Below, piece by piece: positions 26,604 to 35,554 of a DNA stretch of 64,000 nucleotides. The notes beneath the pieces were generated by a model. It ran no database searches, had not been told where the DNA came from, and saw nothing but the letters and a program-made list of their open reading frames with translations. Every line of letters starts with the position of its first letter. The stretch's first letter is position 1. The stretch covers positions 398,820 through 462,819 of the forward strand of contig NZ_LMEW01000033.1 of NCBI RefSeq assembly GCF_001426525.1, given 5' to 3'. Source of the stretch: Massilia sp. Root133 (GTDB lineage Bacteria > Pseudomonadota > Gammaproteobacteria > Burkholderiales > Burkholderiaceae_D). The position numbers were made by a program, and so were the translations under genes.

Positions 26604-28159
26604 TTCGTGGTGTCTCCCATTCCACTCATGCCCTGCATCGACGGGCCGGCAGGGGACATGCTGGTGATCTGGAACGCTCCGTCCTTGGTCTGCTGGAATT
26701 CGAAGTTCACCATGTCGCCGACCGCCAGATCTTTCGGTACACCTCCTGCCGGGACCTTGAACCCCATTGTCATCGCTGGCCACTGCATGCTCGGGATCGG
26801 ATCGTGCGAAAACGTGATTTCTTCCTTGTTGATATTCTCTACCTTGCCATGGGCACGATGCGTCGTCGGCCCCGAGCTTGGCTTGGCGCCACCCGCCGGC
26901 GCAGGACCGCTCAGCCGGTTCGTGGTGCCTCGCAGGCTGGCCTCGGAATCGATCAGGAACTGGCCTGAAACAACAACTTTTTGCCCAATGTCGAGACCTT
27001 TGAGGACTTCGGTCTGGCCGTTGCTTTCCCGTCCAATCTGGACATCGACGGGCATGAATTTGCCCTGGCCTTGCTCAAGCATCACGACACTGCGCTTACC
27101 GGTCTGGATGACTGCTTCCGTCGGCACCGTCAAGGTCTCCGCGCTCGCCGCGGGCGTAAAGTTCACGGTGGCAAACATGCCCGGCACCAGTCGCTGTCCG
27201 GGATTGGCCAGTTCGACACGCGCTTTCAACGTGCGCGTCGCCGCCTCAACTTCGGGCAGGATCGCGCTGACCTTGCCCTTCAATACCGTGCCGGGCAGGG
27301 CAGGGGTACGGGCTTCCACCGGTGTGCCTGGGCGCACCTCAGCCGATGCGGCTTCAGGAAGCTCGGCGTTGACCCAGACCGTGCTGAGTCCATTGATCCG
27401 GAACATAGGTGCGCCCGATGTGATCGTCATCCCTTCACGGACTGTCAGTTCTCCGATCACGCCATTGATCGGCGAGCTGACGGTCAAGCGGGGCTGCACC
27501 TTGCCGCTGGACTCGACGCTACGGATCTGCGCATCCGTCATGCCCGCCAGGCGCATCCGCTGTCGCGCCCCTTCCGCCAGTCCGTCCGTCCCGGGACCGT
27601 TCATTTTCCTTGCGGTGAGGTATTCCTCCTGTGCTGCTACCCAGTCGGGCACATACAGGGCAGCCAGCGGTTGCCCCTTCTTTACCGGGTCGAGCGCTGC
27701 ACGCACGAAGAGCCGCTCGACATAGCCGTTACTACGCGCTTGTACCACGGCAACGTCACGCTCGTTGTACGCGACGTTGCCGACAGCTTCCACGTTGGCG
27801 GCAAATCTGGCTTTCGTGACTTCGGCGGTACGAACACCCAGGTTTTGTTCGACGCGGGGGCTGATGCTGATCTTGCCCTCGTCGCCAGCCTCATCCGCAT
27901 ACACGGGCACCAGTTCCATGTCCATGAACGGTGACTTGCCCGGCTTGTCGAATTTCTGGCCCGGGACCATCGGGTCGTGCCAGTAAAGCACCTTGCGTCC
28001 GTTGACTTGATTCACACCTGCGCCCTGGGCGGAGGACGCCGTTTGTGGAACGGTTGACATCCCCATCCCTCGATTCATGCCGAGCTTGTACACGCCATAC
28101 CCACCAGCGCCCAATGCAGCAGCCACGAGCAGGGCAATTGTTATTTTTTTAGTATCCAT
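26600..28159 (-). CDS. cusB: CusB-type periplasmic adaptor with metal-binding and CusF domains
   Basis: A 519-residue membrane-fusion protein. The start at 28159 yields MDTKKITIALLVAAALGAGGYGVYKLG. A heavy-metal-binding domain (LYWHDPMVPGQKFDKPGKSPFMDMELVPVY) is followed by the biotinyl-lipoyl/barrel adaptor core. At the C-terminus a fused CusF domain (residues about 435-505) reads ITFSHDPIPSMQWPAMTMGF, with Trp and Met ligands. Fusion of CusF to CusB makes this longer than E. coli CusB (407). It overlaps cusA by 4 bases. Confidence 0.94.
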   Translation of the reverse strand: MDTKKITIALLVAAALGAGGYGVYKLGMNRGMGMSTVPQTASSAQGAGVNQVNGRKVLYWHDPMVPGQKFDKPGKSPFMDMELVPVYADEAGDEGKISISPRVEQNLGVRTAEVTKARFAANVEAVGNVAYNERDVAVVQARSNGYVERLFVRAALDPVKKGQPLAALYVPDWVAAQEEYLTARKMNGPGTDGLAEGARQRMRLAGMTDAQIRSVESSGKVQPRLTVSSPINGVIGELTVREGMTITSGAPMFRINGLSTVWVNAELPEAASAEVRPGTPVEARTPALPGTVLKGKVSAILPEVEAATRTLKARVELANPGQRLVPGMFATVNFTPAASAETLTVPTEAVIQTGKRSVVMLEQGQGKFMPVDVQIGRESNGQTEVLKGLDIGQKVVVSGQFLIDSEASLRGTTNRLSGPAPAGGAKPSSGPTTHRAHGKVENINKEEITFSHDPIPSMQWPAMTMGFKVPAGGVPKDLAVGDMVNFEFQQTKDGAFQITSMSPAGPSMQGMSGMGDTTK

Positions 28160-28185
28160 ATAAAAATCCTTGTTCGCCCGGCCTT

Positions 28186-29502
28186 TCAGTGGCCGTGGCC
28201 GCCGTTTTGCGGAAAGAGAAAATTCAGTTGCGCCCAAAGGCGGTCGGTTTCCTGCTCGAGTTGTAATGCCTGCAGGCGCACGTCAATTTCACTGCGCCGG
28301 GCGGCGATGACGTCCGCCAGCGTGGCTTTTCCGCCCCGGTAGGCAGCAGCGGTCGCGGTTGTTCTCGAGTTGGCCAGAGGAGTCAGTTCTTTCTCATACC
28401 GGGTTTGTCGCTGCCTGTCCGTATGCCATTCATTCAACATGGCACGCACTTCGGCGACATGGGCACGCAACATATCTTCGCGCTCAGCCCTCGCCTGCTC
28501 GACCTGCGCCAGCTTGGAAGACAGTTCGCGGTCTTGGCGGTTTTTCTGGTCCCACTGCAACGGCACCGAAAGGCCAACCGACACCATGTCCGAATAGCCC
28601 GGACCGCGTTGTTGCACTGCGACCTCGACGCTCCAGTCTGCTTTCTTGTTTGCTTTTGCAAGTTGCGCTTCTGCGACCGCGATATCTACCTGCCTGGCCA
28701 ACACGGCAAGTTCCGGGTGGTGGTCAAGCTGGGTGTCGAGTGTAGCCTCGTCGAGGCGGATGGTATCGACCGCCGGCTTGGCGCCCAACGGCTGCTGCGC
28801 TGCGTCACCAATCCAGCGCGCCAGTGCGATTTTGGCGTTGCCGACGCGGCGGTCGATATCGCTGGCCTTGTCTTCCAAAGCCGCGAGTGCGCTGCGCGAA
28901 CTGAAGATGTCAGCCTGGCTGCCGCGGCCGGCCCGATACGCGGACTCGGCCGCCTGGATTTCCAGCTTCGCCTGATCTATCTGTTCGGCTATTGCGGTCG
29001 ACATGGCTTCGGCGTAGTAACGGTCCAGCCAGGCGACGGCGGTTTCGCGTTCGACTGTCGCGGCCGTAGCCGCTTTCTCGGCAATGGATTTTTCCGCTTC
29101 GCGTTCAAAGCGTTCGGCACGCAGACGACGTTTGTCAGAGCGCGTCAGCTCTTGCATCACGCCGATGCGTCGCATCGTCATGAAATCTCGCGTCAGGCTG
29201 AAGCGATCTTGCCCATTGATCGGCAGGTTATCGATACCGACCTTGAGGACCGGATCGGGGAGCTGACCGGCAGCGACTGACATCTCCCGCGAGGACTGGA
29301 CAGCGTAGTCTTTTGCCGCCAGCATTCGCGATCGCTCGACGGCCCGCTGCTGGGCTTCAGCCAGCGTCAATGGCGTTTCAGCGGCAAACGCAGGATTGCC
29401 AAGGACAAGCGAGACAGCCAATACAAGAAGAAGGACAGACCGGGAAGACCGAACAGCCGAACAAGGCGTCATTTGCGACGCCATGATATGTGGGGAAAAC
29501 AT
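28186..29502 (-). CDS. cusC: CusC-type outer-membrane efflux factor (TolC family)
   Basis: A 438-residue protein. The start at 29502 has GAGG just upstream, and a signal peptide ends at NPAFA. Repeated helical hairpins are typical of TolC proteins (LTLAEAQQRAVERSRML, AAGQLPDPVLKVGIDNLPI, and LANSRTTATAAAYRGGKATLADVIAARRSEIDVRLQAL split over the second repeat). It ends in a His/Gly tail (GGHGH). It has no lipobox Cys, unlike E. coli CusC. It is first of the cusCBA run. Confidence 0.9.
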   Translation of the reverse strand: MFSPHIMASQMTPCSAVRSSRSVLLLVLAVSLVLGNPAFAAETPLTLAEAQQRAVERSRMLAAKDYAVQSSREMSVAAGQLPDPVLKVGIDNLPINGQDRFSLTRDFMTMRRIGVMQELTRSDKRRLRAERFEREAEKSIAEKAATAATVERETAVAWLDRYYAEAMSTAIAEQIDQAKLEIQAAESAYRAGRGSQADIFSSRSALAALEDKASDIDRRVGNAKIALARWIGDAAQQPLGAKPAVDTIRLDEATLDTQLDHHPELAVLARQVDIAVAEAQLAKANKKADWSVEVAVQQRGPGYSDMVSVGLSVPLQWDQKNRQDRELSSKLAQVEQARAEREDMLRAHVAEVRAMLNEWHTDRQRQTRYEKELTPLANSRTTATAAAYRGGKATLADVIAARRSEIDVRLQALQLEQETDRLWAQLNFLFPQNGGHGH

Positions 29503-29576
29503 CAAACCTCCAGAATGCATTGAGTAACACCGCCCGCGCAAAAGCGCAGCGATGAGGAATCATGCAAACTGAAGGA

Positions 29577-29981
29577 TCAAATGCGGAAACAGCAGTTGCG
29601 AATGGCTATGGGCGGTGCCGTCGCATAGGTGAGGAAGGCGGGAGCAGGCCAGCCGAGAGGCCGCTGGTACGTCAATGTGTTCAGGCTTATCGGAAGCCCA
29701 TACCCGACGGCCACGAAAGGCGCCAACGGTGGCGTCGCCGGCTTGTCGAGCGATTGCTTGTCTGTCTGGTGGGACGCATGGCACAGGCTGGGCTGTTCCA
29801 TATCCATGTCCTGGCATGCGACCATTTCGGTTGGCTTCGCATGCACGGACGAGGTCAACTGATCGTCATTTCCCAGGTTCAGAGCTGGGCACGCATAGGC
29901 CGACACAGCGAGCTGCATGAACAATACGCTAAACAGCAGTATTGTTGCGGCAATCAGTCGGGATGTGCGAGGACGTCTCAT
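29577..29981 (-). CDS. Small secreted Cys/Met protein at head of cus operon
   Basis: A 134-residue protein starting at 29981, with a signal peptide (LIAATILLFSVLFMQLAVSAYA). The mature region has CP, MVACQDMDMEQPSLCHASH and a terminal NCCF, giving several possible copper ligands. No known family. It resembles in layout, less in sequence, the other small secreted proteins of this window at 37493, 38004, 47428 and 51094. It sits 74 bp upstream of cusC. Confidence 0.6.
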   Translation of the reverse strand: MRRPRTSRLIAATILLFSVLFMQLAVSAYACPALNLGNDDQLTSSVHAKPTEMVACQDMDMEQPSLCHASHQTDKQSLDKPATPPLAPFVAVGYGLPISLNTLTYQRPLGWPAPAFLTYATAPPIAIRNCCFRI

Positions 29982-30353
29982 GGTCAGGATGCAGTCTAGG
30001 ACCGCCACATTTTGTTGTCAATTATACCGACCTTAAATGGCGGAGTATTTAACTCTTTCGGTTCGGGTAACGCGTCTGTTTAGGCTCGTCTTAGAGCGTG
30101 TAGACACATTGAGTGGCGTAGGTGTGGCCCAAGCGCAGACAATCTACAAGTTCTTTTTCTGGATCGTGACTGCTCCGGCCCTGATTACCTTCGCTTTCCC
30201 TTTGCCGCTTCTTGAAATACGAGTAAGCGGTCTCTTTGGGCGCTGGCAATTATTGTATATATCTACGCAGTGAAATCACCACAGACAGAGCTTGACCTTC
30301 CTATCATGGGAAGGTCTACATTGTAGTCGGAGCAATCAGACAGGAGGAAAGCA
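29982..30353. other. 372-bp divergent control region
   Basis: This separates the leftward cus operon from the rightward copper ATPase operon. The right part holds a CueR-type promoter (30292-30322). A short plus-strand frame at 30037 has no domain and is not called. Confidence 0.5.
30292..30322 (+). promoter_or_regulatory. CueR-type copper-inducible promoter
   Basis: The -35 TTGACC (30292-30297) and -10 TACATT (30317-30322) are separated by 19 bp instead of 17. The dyad GACCTTCC-N7-GGAAGGTC (30294-30316) fills the spacer. An over-long spacer with a central dyad is the signature of MerR-family activators, and the arms match the CueR consensus. It drives the chaperone and ATPase genes. No cueR gene lies in the window, so a chromosomal CueR is probably used. 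Confidence 0.85.
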
Positions 30354-30560
30354 ATGTACACGCTCAAGGTAGAAAAGATGTCCTGCGGCGGCTGCGCCAG
30401 CCGGGTTACCCGGACCGTGCAGACCTTGGATCCGGATGCAAAAGTCGAGGTGCTGTTGAAAGACAAGCTCGTCCGCGTGGAAAGCGCGAGAGCACCGGAT
30501 GCAGTCGCCGCCGCGATTACCGCTGCCGGTTATCCGGCTACTCAGGTAGCGGCTGTCTGA
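30354..30560 (+). CDS. Heavy-metal-associated (HMA) copper chaperone
   Basis: A 68-residue single HMA domain. The metal site is MSCGGCASRV (CxxC after Met), with a ferredoxin-like fold ending in ITAAGYPATQV. The RBS is AGGAGGAAAG. It carries Cu(I) in the cytosol, probably to the adjacent P-type ATPase, which has no N-terminal HMA domain of its own. Confidence 0.92.
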   Translation: MYTLKVEKMSCGGCASRVTRTVQTLDPDAKVEVLLKDKLVRVESARAPDAVAAAITAAGYPATQVAAV

Positions 30561-30613
30561 GCCGGATGTACCCAATGTGAACATGCAATTACGAGTCCAG
30601 GAAAGGTTCCGAT

Positions 30614-32986
30614 ATGAACGACCAGCCGCATCACGATCACGACGGCCACGAACATCATCTTGAGCATGGCCCTGGGCACGGAGTGCGCCATGAGAGCGGA
30701 ACCGGGGATAAGCCATTCACTGACCCGGTCTGCGGAATGAAAGTCGGCGCCGACCCCGCCAGGGAAATTCGGCACGAGGGGCAAACTTATCATTTCTGCA
30801 GCACCAGGTGCATGGACAAGTTCCGGGTGTCGCCCCAGCAGTATATAGGCCTCGCTGCCAATGAACCGGCGCCCGCCGCGCCGGAAGGCACGATCTATAC
30901 CTGCCCAATGCATCCTGAAATCCAGCAGCCGCAGCCTGGCAACTGCCCGATTTGCGGCATGACGCTCGAGCCCATGCTCCCGTCCTTGGAAGAGGAAGAA
31001 AATCCGGAACTAGTGGACTTCAAGCGCCGTTTCTGGTGGACCCTGCCGCTGACGGTCATTGTGACCGTCCTTGCGATGGCGGGGCACCGGTTCTTCACAG
31101 GAGGCTTGCCCGGGCAAAGCTGGATCGAACTCGTGCTGAGCACACCGGTCGTGCTGTGGGCCGGATGGCCGTTCTTTACACGCGGGGTGCAGTCCATCAG
31201 CAATCGCAGCCCCAACATGTGGACGCTGATTGGGCTCGGCGTCGCAGCAGCGTACTGCTACAGCGTAGTCGCAACCGTCGCGCCCGGACTATTTCCGCAA
31301 ACCTTTGCCATGCATGGACGCATCGGTGTGTACTATGAGGCGGCCGCGGCCATCATTTCGCTGACTCTACTGGGACAGATCCTGGAGCTGCGCGCACGCT
31401 CGCAGACCTCGGCAGCAATCAAATCCCTGCTGGGCCTGGCGCCGAAAACGGCGCGCCGCATCAACGCCGATGGCACGGAAGAAGACATTCCTTTGACTCA
31501 TGTACACGTCGGCGATGCGCTCCGTGTGCGGCCGGGCGAAAAGGTGCCGGTCGACGGCACTGTCCTGGAGGGCGAAAGCGCGATCGACGAATCCATGCTG
31601 ACCGGCGAGCCTGTGCCAGTAACCAAGCGCCCGGGCGACAAGGTAATCGGTGCAACCATCAATGCCAGCGGCAGCCTGGTCGTGCGCTCGGAAAAAGTGG
31701 GCTCGCAGACCATGCTGTCGCAAATCGTCCAGATGGTCGCCCAGGCACAGCGTTCGCGCGCGCCCATGCAGCGCCTGGCCGACGTGGTGGCCGGCTACTT
31801 CGTGACGATTGTCGTGACCATAGCCTTGCTGACGCTGCTCGGGTGGGGGCTTTTCGGTCCGGAGCCAAGCTGGGTGTACGGCTTCGTCAATGCCGTCTCG
31901 GTGCTGATTATTGCCTGCCCGTGCGCGCTCGGGCTGGCGACGCCGATGTCCATCATGGCCGCTACCGGCCGCGGCGCCACGCAGGGCATCCTGTTCCGCG
32001 ATGCGGCGGCCATCGAGAGCATGCGCAAGATCGATACCCTCATCGTCGATAAGACGGGGACACTCACCGAAGGCAAGCCGGCGTTCCATTCGGCTGCTGC
32101 GGTGCCGGGCGGGGACGAACAGGAGGTGTTGCGGATCGCTGCCAGCATCGACCAGGGCAGCGAACACCCGCTGGCACATGCGATCGTTGCCGAGGCGCGC
32201 GGCCGCGGCCTGGCGCTGGCCAAGCCGGAGACCTTCGAGTCGTCCAGCGGCATCGGCGTACGTGGGGCTGTCGAAGGCAAGGCTATTGCGCTGGGTAACA
32301 CCGCGCTCATGGAGATCGAACAGGTCGACTGGAAGCCGCTCGTGCACGAGGCGGAAGCCTTGCGTCTCGAAGGGGCAAGCGTCATGTTCCTTGCTGTCGA
32401 TCGCCGGCTCCTGGGCTTGGTCGCCGTATCCGATCCGGTCAAAGAAACCACGGCGGAAGCACTGGCTACGCTCAAGGAGGCCGGGATCACGGTCGTGATG
32501 GCCACTGGCGACGGTCTTACCACCGCGAAATCGGTCAGTGCGAAACTCGGCATCGCCGAGGTCTACGGCGAGGTCAAGCCACAGGACAAGCTGGCCCTGG
32601 TGGAGCGTCTGCAGGCGCAAGGCAAGACGGTTGCAATGGCAGGCGACGGCATCAACGATTCCCCGGCATTGGCTAAGGCCAACGTGGGTATTGCGATGGG
32701 CACCGGCACGGACGTCGCCATCAACTCGGCGCACGTCACCCTGGTCAAAGGCGACCTGCGCGGTATTGCCCGGGCGCGGTTGTTGTCGCTGGAGACGGTG
32801 CGCAACATGCGGCAGAACCTGGCTTTCGCGTTCGTCTACAACGCGCTCGGGATCCCGCTGGCCGCTGGCTTGCTCTACCCCTTTACCGGCCGGCTGCTGT
32901 CACCAATGATTGCGGCGCTGGCAATGAGCCTGAGTTCGGTGTCTGTCATCACCAATGCGCTTCGTCTGCGGGGGACAGCGAAGTAA
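30614..32986 (+). CDS. P1B-type copper/silver-exporting ATPase with YHS and HMBD domains
   Basis: A 790-residue protein. It begins with a His-rich stretch, then a YHS domain (FTDPVCGMKV, FCSTRCMDKF, about 35-75) and a heavy-metal-binding domain (YTCPMHPEI, CPICGMTLEP, about 93-120). The ATPase core follows: TGEP actuator, the transmembrane CPC motif in IIACPCALGLATP, DKTGTLTEG phosphorylation site, the HP motif (SEHPLAHAI) and GDGINDSPAL. It exports Cu(I)/Ag(I) to the periplasm. It is 53 bp downstream of the HMA chaperone under the CueR-type promoter. Confidence 0.95.
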   Translation: MNDQPHHDHDGHEHHLEHGPGHGVRHESGTGDKPFTDPVCGMKVGADPAREIRHEGQTYHFCSTRCMDKFRVSPQQYIGLAANEPAPAAPEGTIYTCPMHPEIQQPQPGNCPICGMTLEPMLPSLEEEENPELVDFKRRFWWTLPLTVIVTVLAMAGHRFFTGGLPGQSWIELVLSTPVVLWAGWPFFTRGVQSISNRSPNMWTLIGLGVAAAYCYSVVATVAPGLFPQTFAMHGRIGVYYEAAAAIISLTLLGQILELRARSQTSAAIKSLLGLAPKTARRINADGTEEDIPLTHVHVGDALRVRPGEKVPVDGTVLEGESAIDESMLTGEPVPVTKRPGDKVIGATINASGSLVVRSEKVGSQTMLSQIVQMVAQAQRSRAPMQRLADVVAGYFVTIVVTIALLTLLGWGLFGPEPSWVYGFVNAVSVLIIACPCALGLATPMSIMAATGRGATQGILFRDAAAIESMRKIDTLIVDKTGTLTEGKPAFHSAAAVPGGDEQEVLRIAASIDQGSEHPLAHAIVAEARGRGLALAKPETFESSSGIGVRGAVEGKAIALGNTALMEIEQVDWKPLVHEAEALRLEGASVMFLAVDRRLLGLVAVSDPVKETTAEALATLKEAGITVVMATGDGLTTAKSVSAKLGIAEVYGEVKPQDKLALVERLQAQGKTVAMAGDGINDSPALAKANVGIAMGTGTDVAINSAHVTLVKGDLRGIARARLLSLETVRNMRQNLAFAFVYNALGIPLAAGLLYPFTGRLLSPMIAALAMSLSSVSVITNALRLRGTAK

Positions 32987-32990
32987 CAGT

Positions 32991-33012
32991 CCGGGGCCTT
33001 CTGACCCCGGAT
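32991..33012 (+). terminator. Hairpin after copper ATPase gene
   Basis: The 7-bp stem TCCGGGG / CCCCGGA with an 8-base loop starts 5 bases after the stop codon. There is no clear U-tract, so it may be a bidirectional or weak terminator. Confidence 0.5.
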
Positions 33013-33031
33013 ACTGAGCTTTCAAGAAAAG

Positions 33032-33322
33032 TTATGCGTGCCGGAGTCGACGATGTAGGGGCGCATTTGCAAGCGCGTTATGCATAAAGGCAAAGAATGC
33101 GCCTATCGCAAAGGCCCAGAGCGCCATGACGGCCAAGGCGTAGAGATAGTCACGCCATGGATGCAGCTCGGCTGTCTGTAGCGTGCGGAAATCCATCCCA
33201 TGGAAAAGCGCGTTCATGAAGCCCATGAACTGTGCGGGCCAAAGCACCTCGACCAGTGTGCAAAGCGAATAAAAAACTGCGACAGTGACTGACAGGGCCA
33301 CACCGGTTTGTAGCGGTTTCAT
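33032..33322 (-). CDS. DUF5676 family membrane protein
   Basis: A 96-residue protein starting at 33322 (RBS AGGAAAAAGAG). Two hydrophobic helices are separated by a loop: LSVTVAVFYSLCTLVEVLWP, then the second helix YALAVMALWAFAIGAFFAFMH. FMGFMNALFHGMDF between them is typical of DUF5676 proteins found in copper-resistance loci. The function is unknown. It ends an operon with a Met-rich lipoprotein, a methyltransferase-like membrane protein and DUF2933. Confidence 0.8.
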   Translation of the reverse strand: MKPLQTGVALSVTVAVFYSLCTLVEVLWPAQFMGFMNALFHGMDFRTLQTAELHPWRDYLYALAVMALWAFAIGAFFAFMHNALANAPLHRRLRHA

Positions 33323-33419
33323 CTCTTTTTCCTCCCCAAGAAAACGGCGCGCGCGAAGCAGAGGCAAATCGTTCCGTTTTGTCCTGCCGTCGGCAGCGTG
33401 CGCTTCGTTCACCGCGCCG

Positions 33420-33875
33420 TTATTGACACTGCTGCCGCATCATGTCCATGTGCTGTTGGCGCATCTCGGGAGACATGCCTTGCATATTCCGATCCATCAT
33501 GGCCTGGCGCGCCTGGTCGGTCGGGGCGTCTCGCATGTTCCGGTACATGGCACACATTGCCTCCTTGTCCATCGCCGGCATTGCGCCGGCTGCCTTGTTA
33601 CCACCCATCATTCCGCACCCGGCGTGGCTGCCAGTGGTGCTTCCGCCCATCATTCCGCAGCCAGCCTGGCTGCCCGTCATCGCGCCGCCTGCCATCCCAC
33701 CTTGGGCGGAGGCCCCGCCGGAGGAGTCTGGCGCGCTCGTACTTGCAGATTGCCCTGGATGATGTTGGTTGTGGTCTTCGCCCTGGTCGCCGGATGGTGT
33801 AGCGCAGCCGATCAAACTGGCTGTTACCACCAGACTGGCGATGATGTGAATCGGATGAGTGGTTTTGCTTAACAT
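33420..33875 (-). CDS. Met-rich periplasmic lipoprotein
   Basis: A 151-residue protein with a lipobox (VTASLIGC). The middle has two near-repeats of GCGMMGG with SQAG/SHAG. The C-terminal half is Met-rich (MCAMYRNMRD, MMDRNMQGMSPEMRQQHMDMM) and ends in QQC. Cys, Met and His ligands suggest copper sequestration at the outer membrane. No named family. Confidence 0.75.
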   Translation of the reverse strand: MLSKTTHPIHIIASLVVTASLIGCATPSGDQGEDHNQHHPGQSASTSAPDSSGGASAQGGMAGGAMTGSQAGCGMMGGSTTGSHAGCGMMGGNKAAGAMPAMDKEAMCAMYRNMRDAPTDQARQAMMDRNMQGMSPEMRQQHMDMMRQQCQ

Positions 33876-33956
33876 GTTCGCGCTCCCTTTTCTAATAAGG
33901 CCGGGGAACTAGCAACGTAGGCAAGGTCCCGCGGACAGATCGCTACTTCCAACACT

Positions 33957-34634
33957 CTATCCTTGATGTTCACGTGGTTCTGCAGATGGCGGCACTGGGT
34001 GCCCAAAGTGCGGCACGAAGGCCGGAACGTCGTGCATGTACTGGCGATACGCGTCTCCAAACGCGGCCAGTGAATCCTGTTCCTCCCGGTGCGCCAGATG
34101 CACATACATCGCCACCAGGACCGGGAACATCACAAGGGTTACGAGGGTCGGCCACTGGAGCAGGAAGCCGATCATGATGACGACGAAACCCACGTATTGG
34201 GGGTGGCGAACCCGGGCGTAGGCACCGGTAGTTACAAGCGTATGAGAACGCTGTGCTTTGTAGAGCACGTCCCACGCAGACGCCAGCAGCATGAATCCGA
34301 GCAGGATCAGGATGTTGCTTGCAATGTGGAATGGGCCGAAATGCGGATTAATCTTCAAGCCTGTCAGCGTCTCTAACAGGTGTCCAGCATCATGCGATTG
34401 GAAATCAATTCCAGGAAAGTGCTGGGTCAGCCAAGGCAGCAGCAGGTAGATCGTGAGGGGGAACCCGTACATTTCGGTGAACAGCGCAACAAGGAATGCC
34501 GAGAATGCACCAAAGGATCGCCAGTCGCGGCGGCTCTGCGGGTGCGCGAAACTGAAGGCGAAGATGATGAACACCAGCGAATTCATGATTACCAGACCCC
34601 ATAGGCCGTACGCGGGTGCGTTATCGTGACTCAT
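33957..34634 (-). CDS. Isoprenylcysteine methyltransferase-like membrane protein
   Basis: A 225-residue protein starting at 34634, overlapping the upstream gene by 4 bases. It has about five transmembrane helices. The C-terminal motif VTTGAYARVRHPQYVGFVVIM, then HLAHREEQDSLAAFGDAY, is the SAM-binding signature of the ICMT/PEMT superfamily. In copper loci this family is common, but the substrate is unknown. The longer open frame to 34919 overlaps DUF2933 and is rejected. Confidence 0.85.
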   Translation of the reverse strand: MSHDNAPAYGLWGLVIMNSLVFIIFAFSFAHPQSRRDWRSFGAFSAFLVALFTEMYGFPLTIYLLLPWLTQHFPGIDFQSHDAGHLLETLTGLKINPHFGPFHIASNILILLGFMLLASAWDVLYKAQRSHTLVTTGAYARVRHPQYVGFVVIMIGFLLQWPTLVTLVMFPVLVAMYVHLAHREEQDSLAAFGDAYRQYMHDVPAFVPHFGHPVPPSAEPREHQG

Positions 34635-34894
34635 GGCTGTCCTCGTTGCGGCGGCTGGTCTGGACGACTCTGATCCTGGTCGGTTTGCGGCACTCCATGC
34701 CCGTGGTGTCCGTGACCATGGAATAAGTGCATGAGGGGACAGGCAAGAACCAGTAGATAAGGTAGCGCGCCAAGCAGGTGCGCTCGATGTTCTGTGAAAA
34801 GGAAAAAAAGCGCTATCGCAGCAAAGCCACCGAGAACCCATTTGGTTCGGACGGCCATCCCTGCAGTCGGAGCGTGATGGCTTCGCTGATACAT
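34631..34894 (-). CDS. DUF2933 small membrane protein
   Basis: An 87-residue protein. A central helix pair (WVLGGFAAIALFFLFTEH, LLGALPYLLVLACPLMHLF) is followed by HGHGHHGHG and an acidic/Gln tail. CPLMHLFHGHGHHGH is the hallmark of DUF2933. The His cluster may bind metal. It is first gene of the four-gene leftward operon ending at 33032. Confidence 0.82.
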   Translation of the reverse strand: MYQRSHHAPTAGMAVRTKWVLGGFAAIALFFLFTEHRAHLLGALPYLLVLACPLMHLFHGHGHHGHGVPQTDQDQSRPDQPPQRGQP

Positions 34895-35031
34895 GGCATC
34901 TCCTTTGGTGCAAATGCACGGAGCGTATTTACACTTTATCTGTCATGCCAGGGATGTCAAGGCGTAGTATTGACGAGGACATTCGCTTTACAGGTACCGA
35001 GCGCTACAACGGAGGACAGGCTTGGTGCTGC

Positions 35032-35475
35032 TTATTCATAGTGCTTATAGATCGCCGTGCTCCCGTCGTTTCGGACCAGTAGCACGTCATACGGCATGCG
35101 CGTCGGCCCCTCCATTCCCGGAGAGCCAGGCGGCATCGCCGGCACGGCCAGGCCCTTCGCTTTCGGCTTCGCAGCGAGCAGCCGCTTGATCTCGGCGGCT
35201 GGCACATGCCCTTCGATCGCATACCCGCCGACGACTGCGGTGTGGCATGACCCGAGCCGATCGGGAATGCTCATTTTCTCGCGGATGGCGGACGGATTGG
35301 CGACATCGTGCGCATTGACCTTGAATCCGTTGGCCCGCAGGTGCTTGACCCACGCTTCACAGCAGCCGCAGGTTGCGGTCTTGTAGACCTCGACGGCCTG
35401 GGTTGCGGCGGTGGCCAGCATCGGCAGCCCGATCAGGGCAGCGACCGCGAGATTCTTGAATTTTCCGATGAACAT
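35032..35475 (-). CDS. DUF411 metal-binding protein
   Basis: A 147-residue exported protein starting at 35475, with a signal peptide ending LATAA. Its VYKTATCGCCEAWVKHLRANGFKV matches the DUF411 CxCC metal site. Further matches are IPDRLGSCHTAVVGGYAIEGHVPA and the GLAVPAMPPGSPGMEG motif. These proteins accompany copper-resistance genes and bind Cu in the periplasm. It is last in the copC-copD operon. Confidence 0.88.
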   Translation of the reverse strand: MFIGKFKNLAVAALIGLPMLATAATQAVEVYKTATCGCCEAWVKHLRANGFKVNAHDVANPSAIREKMSIPDRLGSCHTAVVGGYAIEGHVPAAEIKRLLAAKPKAKGLAVPAMPPGSPGMEGPTRMPYDVLLVRNDGSTAIYKHYE

Positions 35476-35554
35476 AAGCTTCTCCAGGGTGCCGGCAGCC
35501 GACGGATGCGGTCGGCTGCCGGCGTGAAAACAACTACCAGTCAGCTGGAACGTC

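Noticed and set aside
30037..30273. 78-codon frame in the cus/copper ATPase divergent region
   Set aside because: No domain, poor start context, and it overlaps the promoter zone.
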